In this document: piece after piece, positions 12,547-18,608 of the stretch
How positions within the stretch are numbered: position 1 is the stretch's first letter
Layout: every line of letters starts with the position of its first letter
Source of the DNA: an uncultured Collinsella sp.
GTDB taxonomy: Bacteria > Actinomycetota > Coriobacteriia > Coriobacteriales > Coriobacteriaceae
Direction: 5' to 3'
Assembly: GCA_902478825.1 (NCBI GenBank)
Contig: CABSMK010000016.1
Coordinates: forward strand, 1-18,608
DNA: 18,608 nucleotides
Position numbers and translations under genes: made by a program
Notes under the pieces: generated by a model
Told to the model about the DNA's origin: nothing
Seen by the model: only the letters and a program-made list of their open reading frames with translations
The model's database searches: none

Positions 12547-14859
12547 ATGGCTGGTAATCACTTTAAGGGCAGCGATAGCGGCCGTCCTGCAGTTCCGCCG
12601 CGTCCGAACGGGGCTGGTAAGGCCGGCACGCCGGGCGACGCTGGACAGGGCGGCTCCGGTAAGCGCGTGTCCCCGGGCGAGACGGCGATGTTTACCGCTC
12701 TGTACGAGCAGTCTCAAAAGGCAAAAAAGACCGGCCGTGCAAGAGGGAATGTCTTTGCGGGCGGTGCAACCTCCGCATCGCAGCCGAGCGGGGCTCCTTC
12801 GGCACCTGCGAACAACGCAGGTGCTGCCAACGCCGCGAATGCCGCCGGCAACGTTAATGCCGGCAAGGCCGACAACAATACTCCCTCTGCCGGTGGCGCG
12901 GGGCTTACGGGTAACCTTGGCACGATCTACACTGGCGCCTCCGAGACTGGCACGTTCGCCCGCCTGGATGATAGCGGTGCCGAGTTTGCGGGCTCGGGTT
13001 CCAAGGAAGATTATTACGATTTTGGCTTGAACTACGGTAGCGACGCTTCGTCGAGTTCGACCTCTGACGGTCTGGTCCGTCATCGCCATCGCAAGGGCGA
13101 GCGCAAAAAGCGTCACACCGGCGCCATTATTGCCGCTGTAGTCGCGGTGCTTCTCGTTGCGCTTGGCGCAAGCGGCTTTATGCTGCTTAACTCGGCAAAG
13201 ACCGTAAAGAGCGAAGCGAAGGAGGCTGTCGAGATCGTCGGTGGCCTTAAGGACAAGGTCACGTCGGGCGATTTTTCGACGCTGCCTGACGACGCGAAGA
13301 AGATCGATGAACTCTGCGACAGCATGAAGGCGGAGACTTCGAGCCCGCTGTGGACGGCGGCTTCGTTTATCCCGGTGTATGGCAGTGACATCAACGCAGC
13401 CCGCACCATGATTGATGCCCTGTCCGATGTCTCGAGCAACGCGCTGGTTCCCATGGCCGACAACCTTTCGCAGGCCACGCCCGGCAAGTTGTTCCAGGAC
13501 GGCATGATTAACGTGTCCGCGCTGCAGGCCGTTGCCGATTCGCTTTCCAGCAGCTCGAAGGTGTTCAAGAGCGCCAACGAGAAGATCCAGGGCATTGGCG
13601 ATACTCATATTTCCCAGGTGACCGAGCTGGTCGATAAGGCCAAGGACGGCTTTGCCACCCTCAACGGCGCGGTTGACGCGGCGGAGAAGGTCGCCCCCGT
13701 CCTCCCCCAGATGCTCGGCGCCAACGGCCAGACGCGCAACTACCTTATGTACGCCATGAACAACGTCGAGATTCGTGCTTGCGGCGGCTTTGGCGGTTCG
13801 CAGGGCCTGATTTCGGTCACTGACGGCCAGATGTCGATTGGCGAGTTTGTTCCCTGCATTGCGCGCAGCAAAGACGAGGCGGTTGAGAGCGTCGACGAAG
13901 AAGATGAGACGCTGTTTGGTGACCACAGCAACCTATACATCTCGGGCAACACCTATTCGCCCGACTGGCCCCGTAATTCGCAGCGTGTCGCCGCGCTGTG
14001 GAAGTCTGAATATGGTCAGGACGTCGATGGCGTCATTGGTATCGATCCGGTATTCCTGCAGTATCTGTTGGGTCTCGTGGGTAATGTTTCACTGCCCGAC
14101 GGTACAGTCGTTGACGGTACTAACGCGGCGAAGGTGCTTATGCATGATGTGTACTGGAACTATCCGGTCGAGGAGTCGGACGGCATCTTTGCATCCGTCG
14201 CCAGCGCTGCCTTTGACAAGATCCTTGGCGGTATCGGCGACGTCGATGTTGCGAACCTTGTCAGCGCCGTTGAGCGCGGTGCCGAAGAGGGCCGCCTGAT
14301 CGCGTGGATGAAAAACGATGACGAGCAGAACGCTATCAAGGAGATGAACATCGACGCCTCACTGCCCGATCCGGATGACCCGAGTGAAGATCCCGTTGCT
14401 GGTGTCTACTTTAACAACCTGAGCTTCTCCAAGCTCGACTGGTATCTGAACGCCGATACGCAGATTGGTCAGGGCGTGAAGAACGGCGACGGCGCTTGCT
14501 CGTATCGCATCACCGTTACCCTGACGAACATCATGACGCAGGAGGAGGCAGGTAAGCTGCCCGACTACGTAGCGGCCAGTGCGCCTGGGACCTCGCGTGA
14601 CGATGAGCGCTTGTATGTATCACTGTTTGCGCCGACAGGCGGCAGCATTACCGATCTAACCGTCGAGGGGACTCAGTTTGGACTGTTCGCTGCCACTTGG
14701 CACGGAGTTCCCTGCTATTCAGGAACCGTTGACCTGCATGCTGGCGAGACGACGACGATCACGTATACGCTGACCACGTCGGCCGAGGCGGGGGACAAGC
14801 CGCTTACGCTGCGTCAGACTCCTACATGCCAGGCGGCTCGCGACAGCGCGTCGGCGTAG
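12547..14859 (+). CDS. DUF4012 domain membrane protein with long low-complexity head, 770 aa
   Basis: Single-pass membrane protein of unknown function. Residues ~1-140 are rich in Gly, Ala, Asn and Pro and should be disordered. A basic stretch (RHRHRKGERKKRH, ~179-191) precedes one hydrophobic helix (~193-215), so the head is cytoplasmic and the rest extracellular. Residues ~215-390 look helical; from ~395 the DUF4012 core appears: LMYAMNNVEIRACGGFGGSQGLI, DWPRNSQRVAALWKSEYGQDVDGVIGIDPVFLQYLLGLVG. A C-terminal beta-rich tail (~640-770) has TITYTLTT-like strands. ATG 12547 has GAGGA 8 bases upstream; a TTG at 12520 opens the frame earlier but lacks a site. DUF4012 genes often lie near surface polysaccharide genes; here glmM is next. 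Function not assigned. Confidence 0.9.
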   Translation: MAGNHFKGSDSGRPAVPPRPNGAGKAGTPGDAGQGGSGKRVSPGETAMFTALYEQSQKAKKTGRARGNVFAGGATSASQPSGAPSAPANNAGAANAANAAGNVNAGKADNNTPSAGGAGLTGNLGTIYTGASETGTFARLDDSGAEFAGSGSKEDYYDFGLNYGSDASSSSTSDGLVRHRHRKGERKKRHTGAIIAAVVAVLLVALGASGFMLLNSAKTVKSEAKEAVEIVGGLKDKVTSGDFSTLPDDAKKIDELCDSMKAETSSPLWTAASFIPVYGSDINAARTMIDALSDVSSNALVPMADNLSQATPGKLFQDGMINVSALQAVADSLSSSSKVFKSANEKIQGIGDTHISQVTELVDKAKDGFATLNGAVDAAEKVAPVLPQMLGANGQTRNYLMYAMNNVEIRACGGFGGSQGLISVTDGQMSIGEFVPCIARSKDEAVESVDEEDETLFGDHSNLYISGNTYSPDWPRNSQRVAALWKSEYGQDVDGVIGIDPVFLQYLLGLVGNVSLPDGTVVDGTNAAKVLMHDVYWNYPVEESDGIFASVASAAFDKILGGIGDVDVANLVSAVERGAEEGRLIAWMKNDDEQNAIKEMNIDASLPDPDDPSEDPVAGVYFNNLSFSKLDWYLNADTQIGQGVKNGDGACSYRITVTLTNIMTQEEAGKLPDYVAASAPGTSRDDERLYVSLFAPTGGSITDLTVEGTQFGLFAATWHGVPCYSGTVDLHAGETTTITYTLTTSAEAGDKPLTLRQTPTCQAARDSASA

Positions 14860-14896
14860 GGTTTTTCTGGTAGTGCAGATAATCGAGTACCATTTT

Positions 14897-14929
14897 GGGG
14901 CGGACAGGCAATCTGTCCGCCCCTATTTT
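14897..14929 (+). terminator. Rho-independent terminator before glmM
   Basis: GGGGCGGACAG (14897-14907) and CTGTCCGCCCC (14913-14923) form a perfect 11-bp stem with a 5-base loop, followed by TATTTT. It ends the DUF4012 transcript and lies only ~3 bases before the glmM ribosome binding site. Confidence 0.88.
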
Positions 14930-14942
14930 GTAAGGAGAGCGC

Positions 14943-16274
14943 ATGAAGTACTTTGGCACCGACGGCTTTCGCGGTGAGGCCAACGTTGGGCTGACGGTAG
15001 AGCACGCTTATAAGATCGGCCGCTTTGTGGGCTGGTATTACGGCGCCAACCGCGGGGCCAAGGCGCGCGTGATCGTGGGCAAGGACACGCGTCGCTCGAG
15101 CTATATGTTCGAGGCGGCGCTGGTGAGCGGCCTGGTCGCGAGCGGCGCGGACGCCTACATGCTGCACGTGATCCCGACGCCGGGCGTGGCGCATCAGACC
15201 GTGGAGGGCTGCTTCGATTGCGGCATCATGATCAGCGCGAGCCACAACCCGTTTTGCGATAACGGCATTAAGCTCGTCAACAGCGACGGCTTTAAGATGG
15301 ACGAGGACGTGCTGGAGCTCATTGAGGACTGCATCGATGGCAAGAGCGAGGTGCCGCTGGCAACGGGCAACCACATCGGCGCCACGGTGGACTACATGCA
15401 GGGTCGCAACCGCTACATTGCTTCGCTCATCGCCAGCGCGAACTTTTCGCTGCAGGGCGTCAAGATCGGCATCGATTGCGCCAACGGCTCGGCATCCTCG
15501 GTGGCCAAGCCGGTGTTCGACGCACTGGGCGCCGATGTGCGCGTGATCAATGCCGCGCCCGACGGCTTTAACATCAATGTCGACTGCGGCTCTACGCATA
15601 TTGAGCGCCTGCAGCGCCACGTGGTGGAGCAGGGCCTGGATGTGGGCTTTGCCTACGATGGCGATGCCGACCGCTGCCTGGCCGTGGACGAGCGCGGCCG
15701 CGTGGTCGACGGCGACCAGATCCTGTACGTGTGCGGTGTGTACCTGAACAAGCACGGGCGTCTCTCGGGCGGTACCGTGGTGCCGACGATCGCCAGCAAC
15801 TTTGGCCTGATCAAGTCGTTGGAGCTTGCCGGCCTGAGTGCCGTGACCAGCGGCGTGGGCGACCGTCACGTGTATGCCAAGATGCGCGAGGGCGGCTACA
15901 GCCTGGGCGGCGAGCAGACGGGCCATACGATCTTTGGCGATATCGAGCGCACGGGCGACGGCATTATGACCTCGCTGCGCGTGATGGAAGTGATTCGTGC
16001 CGAGCGCGAGACGCTCTCGCAGCTCACGGCTCCGTGCAAGCTGCTGCCACAGGCGCAGGTGGCCGCGCACGTGGCGGACAAGGACGCCGCGCTCGAGAAT
16101 ATGGGCGTGCAGAACGCCATCGCCGAGGCCGAGGCTGCGCTGGCAGGCGAGGGCCGCGTGCTCGTGCGCAAGAGCGGAACCGAGTCGGTTATCCGCGTGC
16201 TGGCCGAGGCGCCCGACCAAGCATCCGCCGATGCCGCCATGAAGCGCATCGCCGCCGCGCTGGAAGCTCTGTAA
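14943..16274 (+). CDS. glmM: Phosphoglucosamine mutase
   Basis: Interconverts glucosamine-6-phosphate and glucosamine-1-phosphate, a cytoplasmic step towards UDP-GlcNAc for peptidoglycan. The 443-residue protein opens with KYFGTDGFRG, has the phosphoserine loop ISASHNP (S100, equivalent to S102 of E. coli), the Mg site DGDADR (D239, D241, D243; the family more often has DGDGDR), the sugar loop GGEQTGH, and the phosphate-binding VRKSGTESVIRV near the end. These together separate it from other phosphohexomutases. AAGGAG lies 5-10 bases upstream of ATG. Start is fixed by the conserved N-terminus. Because a terminator sits directly upstream, its promoter must overlap the end of the DUF4012 gene or the hairpin, or readthrough must supply it. 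Confidence 0.97.
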   Translation: MKYFGTDGFRGEANVGLTVEHAYKIGRFVGWYYGANRGAKARVIVGKDTRRSSYMFEAALVSGLVASGADAYMLHVIPTPGVAHQTVEGCFDCGIMISASHNPFCDNGIKLVNSDGFKMDEDVLELIEDCIDGKSEVPLATGNHIGATVDYMQGRNRYIASLIASANFSLQGVKIGIDCANGSASSVAKPVFDALGADVRVINAAPDGFNINVDCGSTHIERLQRHVVEQGLDVGFAYDGDADRCLAVDERGRVVDGDQILYVCGVYLNKHGRLSGGTVVPTIASNFGLIKSLELAGLSAVTSGVGDRHVYAKMREGGYSLGGEQTGHTIFGDIERTGDGIMTSLRVMEVIRAERETLSQLTAPCKLLPQAQVAAHVADKDAALENMGVQNAIAEAEAALAGEGRVLVRKSGTESVIRVLAEAPDQASADAAMKRIAAALEAL

Positions 16275-16310
16275 GGTAGTCATTGGGGACGTTCTTAAAC
16301 GACTAGGTGG

Positions 16311-16349
16311 AAAGGGGACGCTGCGGATTGGTTCCGCGGCGTCCCCTTT
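16311..16349. terminator. Bidirectional terminator hairpin between glmM and the M32 gene
   Basis: AAAGGGGACGCTGCGGA (16311-16327) pairs along its length with TTCCGCGGCGTCCCCTTT (16332-16349), with one T-G wobble and a short loop. Flanking A and T runs let it act on both strands, as expected between converging genes (glmM ends 16274, the minus-strand gene ends 16372). Confidence 0.75.
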
Positions 16350-16371
16350 GCGTTGGCGTGTCGGTTATGCC

Positions 16372-17955
16372 TTACAGCTCGTAGAGCGTGGTGAACTTGT
16401 CCTGCAGGTAGCTGCAGTAGTAGCGGGCATCGAACGCCATGCCGCACGCGCCCTTGATGAGCTCCGGCGCGTCCTTGGCGCGGCCCCACTGCCAAATGTG
16501 CTCGCCCAGCCAGGCGCGGACAGGTGTCAGGTCGCCGCTCGCGCAGGCGCCGTTAAGGTCGACACCGTCGCGGCACATGGCCGGCACAAACATGGCATCG
16601 TAGGCACTGCCCAGCGCATACGTGGGGAAGTAGCCAAACGAGCCGCCGCTCCAGTGCGTATCCTGTAGGCAGCCGTGCGTGTCGTCGGGAACGGGAATGC
16701 CCAGGTACTCATCCATAAAGCGATTCCAAAGCGCGGGGATGTCCTTGGCCGTGGCCTCGCCGGCAAACAGCATGCGCTCGATCTCGTAGCGCACCATAAC
16801 GTGCAGCGGATAGGTGAGCTCGTCGGCCTCGGTGCGGATCAGCGAAGGCTGCGCGATGTTCACGGCGTGGTAGAGCGTGTCCTCGTCGACGTCGCCGTAG
16901 ACCTCGGGTGCGTGGCGGCGCAGCACCTCGAGCAGCGGTCCCATAAAGGCACGGCTGCGGCCCGCGGTGTTCTCGAAAAAGCGGCTCTGGCTCTCGTGGA
17001 TGCCCATGGAGGTGCCGCCCTCCAGGCAGGTGCGCGCATAGGCAGGATTGACGCCCAGCTCGTACATGGTGTGCCCCGCCTCGTGGATGATGCTGTAGAC
17101 GTTGGAGATACAGTCGTCCTCGTAGATGTGCGTCGCGATGCGCGCATCGCCCACCGAGAAGCCCTCGCTAAACGGATGCTCGGTAAAGGCAAGCGTGGTG
17201 TCGTCCAAGTTCAGGCCGACGAGCTTCATAAGGTCGAAGCTCATGGCGCGCTGGGCGGCCTCGGGCACGCGGGCGTGCAAAAAGTCGGCATCGGGCTGCT
17301 GGCCGCGCTCACCGATGGCGTGCACGAGCGGCACGACCGTCGCCTTGACCTCATCGCAAAACGCGTCGAAGCTCTTGGCGGAAAGGCCGCGCTCGTACTG
17401 GTCGAGCCAGACATCGTATGGGTCGCGCTTGGGGTCCATGAGCTCGGCCTGATGCTTAAGCTGGCCGACGATTCTATCTACATAGGGCTCAAAGCTCGCC
17501 CAGTCATTGGCCGTCTTGGCCTTGTGCCACACGGCGTCGGCCTCGCAGGTGAGCCTGGTCCAGGCCTCGGCCTCCTCGGTGGGGATAACGCTTGCTTCGC
17601 GCTGGTCGCGGCCGAGCACGCGGATCTCGTCGAGCAGCTGCGGGTCGTCGATCTTTCCGCCCGCGACCGTCTCGCGCGCTAACGAGCGTACGAGCTCAAC
17701 GGACTTCTCGCTGGTCAGTAGCTTGTGGTGCTCGCCGGCAAGGGTGCCCATAGCATCGGCGCGGGCCGCGGCGCCGTTGGCGGGAGCAATAGTCGCGCCG
17801 TCAAACTCGGCAATCTTGAGCAGGTACTCGCGAGTCCACAGCTTGCCCTCGAGCTTGCGGAATTTTTTGACGGCCTTGTCGACTTTAGCGGCCTTGACGC
17901 CCTTGGCGGCCTTTGCCACGGCGGCCTTGGCCTTCTTATCGAGTTTCTTTCCCAT
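16372..17955 (-). CDS. M32 family metallocarboxypeptidase (carboxypeptidase Taq type)
   Basis: Zinc carboxypeptidase that removes C-terminal amino acids from peptides, acting in the cytoplasm. The zinc motif HEAGH is H291-H295, followed 26 residues later by E321 in HESQSR, the third ligand; this is the same spacing as in Pyrococcus furiosus carboxypeptidase. The conserved IRTEADELTYPLHVMVRYEIE (~379-399) and DTHWSGGSFGYFPTYALG are also M32 signatures. At 527 aa it is longer than the usual ~500 because the first ~38 residues are a Lys/Ala-rich extension (MGKKLDKKAKAAVAKAAKG...) before the normal family start. AAGGA lies 6 bases upstream of the ATG at 17955-17953, so the extension appears to be translated. 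It is converging with glmM and divergent from the T-box/pheS unit. Confidence 0.95.
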   Translation of the reverse strand: MGKKLDKKAKAAVAKAAKGVKAAKVDKAVKKFRKLEGKLWTREYLLKIAEFDGATIAPANGAAARADAMGTLAGEHHKLLTSEKSVELVRSLARETVAGGKIDDPQLLDEIRVLGRDQREASVIPTEEAEAWTRLTCEADAVWHKAKTANDWASFEPYVDRIVGQLKHQAELMDPKRDPYDVWLDQYERGLSAKSFDAFCDEVKATVVPLVHAIGERGQQPDADFLHARVPEAAQRAMSFDLMKLVGLNLDDTTLAFTEHPFSEGFSVGDARIATHIYEDDCISNVYSIIHEAGHTMYELGVNPAYARTCLEGGTSMGIHESQSRFFENTAGRSRAFMGPLLEVLRRHAPEVYGDVDEDTLYHAVNIAQPSLIRTEADELTYPLHVMVRYEIERMLFAGEATAKDIPALWNRFMDEYLGIPVPDDTHGCLQDTHWSGGSFGYFPTYALGSAYDAMFVPAMCRDGVDLNGACASGDLTPVRAWLGEHIWQWGRAKDAPELIKGACGMAFDARYYCSYLQDKFTTLYEL

Positions 17956-18090
17956 ACCGTATCCTTAATCTCGCAGGCCGAGCGCCGCAGGCGGGTGCGC
18001 GGCCAGTTTGCACAGCTACCTGCCTTGTACCCAGCGCGAACAAAACGGAACGCGGCGATGCGCTCGCGAAATGTGTTATCCTATAGCCCA

Positions 18091-18374
18091 ATGCGTTGAC
18101 GGAGAGGGTTTTGCCCGCCGCGTCGCCGGCAAGAGAGGGAAGGTCATGGGCTGCAAGCCTTCCTGCGGTGGCAAGGGCCAAGCGTTCACTCCCGAGCAGC
18201 GACCTCAACGGGCACGCGGCCAGTGGCAGCAAAGTCCCAGTAGGGAAGCCGTGAGCCTCGCGACAAGAGGCACAGAGTGGGCGCGGCGGGCCAGACATCC
18301 GCCGGGTCAAACAAGGTGGTACCGCGGAATTCAACCGTCCTTGGGCAATGTACATGCCCGAGGGCGGTTTTTTT
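18091..18374 (+). promoter_or_regulatory. T-box leader (phenylalanine specificity) upstream of pheS
   Basis: tRNA-sensing riboswitch. The conserved T-box bulge AAGGTGGTACCGCGG is at 18313-18327; its TGGT would pair with the uncharged tRNA end and fits discriminator A. Stem I can close through CGTTGA (18094-18099) with TCAACG (18205-18210); above it, GGAGAG and GAGCAGCGACC resemble the kink-turn region, and TTC at 18185-18187 followed by A sits on the 3' side where the specifier is expected. TTC is a Phe codon, matching the gene downstream. The leader ends in the terminator at 18335-18374. Low tRNA-Phe charging should allow readthrough. Exact boundaries and the specifier are read by eye. Confidence 0.88.
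18335..18374 (+). terminator. T-box terminator hairpin
   Basis: CCGTCCTTGGGCA (18335-18347) pairs with TGCCCGAGGGCGG (18355-18367) with two wobbles, followed by seven T. The 5' arm begins just after the T-box bulge and can alternatively pair with it in the antiterminator (ACCGCGG at 18321-18327 with CCGT). Confidence 0.88.
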
Positions 18375-18459
18375 GTTACCGAACCGGGCCGCGCATCCGC
18401 AACATCGGGCGGCGTCAGCCGTCCCGGAGCGCGGATGTGCGAGAGACGAAAGGGAAGAC

Positions 18460-18588
18460 ATGAGTCTGATTGATGATCTGGTCAAACTCGAGGAAGAGGC
18501 CAAGGAGCTCGTCACTAGCGCTGACGACGCCGCCAAGCTCGAGGCCGCGCGCGTTGAGCTGCTCGGCCGCAAGGGCCGTATCACCGCT
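18460..18588 (+). CDS. pheS: Phenylalanyl-tRNA synthetase alpha subunit, N-terminal fragment
   Basis: Only the first ~43 codons are present. MSLIDDLVKLEEEAKELV... forms the start of the N-terminal coiled coil, and VELLGRKGRIT matches the LGKKG-[RK]-[IL]-T hairpin tip typical of PheS. AGGGAAG (18451-18457) precedes ATG 18460. The Phe T-box directly upstream supports the identity. The frame is cut by sequencing adapter starting at 18587, so residues read beyond about 18586 are not genomic. pheT is expected just outside the window. Confidence 0.88.
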
Positions 18589-18608
18589 GTCTCTTATACA
18601 CATCTGAC
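18587..18608. other. Nextera transposase adapter contamination at the sequence end
   Basis: The final 22 bases read CTGTCTCTTATACACATCT followed by GAC, which is the Illumina Nextera mosaic-end/read-2 adapter. It is not biological sequence. Its reverse complement encodes MCIRDS, a well-known false protein start created by untrimmed Nextera ends. Confidence 0.97.

Noticed and set aside
12517..13926. 469-residue minus-strand open frame opposite the DUF4012 gene
   Set aside because: Arg/Ala-rich antisense shadow with no family resemblance; the plus-strand frame has TM segment, DUF4012 motifs and a ribosome binding site.
14814..16283. 489-residue minus-strand open frame opposite glmM
   Set aside because: His/Ala/Arg-rich shadow of glmM codon bias; glmM itself is certain.
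16281..16349. GGGGACG-containing palindromic stretch after glmM as a REP-like mobile repeat
   Set aside because: Only one copy is in the window and a bidirectional terminator explains it; a genome-wide copy count would be needed.
16675..17682. 335-residue plus-strand open frame opposite the M32 gene
   Set aside because: Antisense shadow; no motifs and no ribosome binding site.
18415..18603. Minus-strand frame starting MCIRDS
   Set aside because: Its start is made by the Nextera adapter and the rest is antisense to pheS.

Overview
The window looks like chromosome from a high-GC Gram-positive gut anaerobe of the class Coriobacteriia, most likely Collinsella or a close relative. This is inferred from the protein set (mannose-family PTS, M16C and M32 peptidases, a DUF4012 membrane protein, GlmM, a T-box in front of pheS), from strong C/G third-position bias, and from GGAG-type ribosome binding sites. 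No insertion sequence, CRISPR array or prophage gene was seen. The last 22 bases are sequencing adapter, so the right edge is an assembly end.

Left part (1-5947). The 5' part of an M16C metallopeptidase gene reads leftward off the window. Divergent from it is a GntR/UTRA regulator, followed by a complete mannose-family PTS: EIIA, EIIB, a strong internal terminator, an FrlB-type SIS-domain sugar-phosphate deglycase with its own promoter, then EIIC and EIID, closed by a second strong terminator. Together these predict PTS uptake and phosphorylation of a sugar-amine conjugate (Amadori-type compound such as fructoselysine or a relative) and its cleavage to a hexose phosphate and an amine, under a repressor of the HutC/FrlR kind. 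Several inverted repeats sit where operators or RNA stems would be expected.

Middle part (5948-11374). A 240-bp duplicated array of GAGAGATA motifs in both orientations precedes a Schlafen-AlbA_2/divergent-ATPase/winged-helix protein that probably binds it. Then follow a lone hypothetical gene on the minus strand, an HNH endonuclease resembling modification-dependent (type IV) restriction enzymes, a small Cys-rich protein, a DUF5710 protein, and a tRNA-Val(GAC) gene with recognisable promoter and terminator.

Right part (11375-18608). Housekeeping and envelope genes: an EamA-type transporter, a large DUF4012 membrane protein with a long disordered head, glmM (phosphoglucosamine mutase, cell-wall precursor pathway), an M32 carboxypeptidase with an unusual Lys/Ala-rich N-terminus on the minus strand, and a phenylalanine T-box leader in front of a truncated pheS.

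Several genes (gntR, EIIB, EIIC, the AlbA_2 gene, the HNH gene, the DUF4012 gene) have a longer open frame whose first start codon lies inside or upstream of the ribosome binding site; the starts given here are chosen by ribosome binding site spacing.
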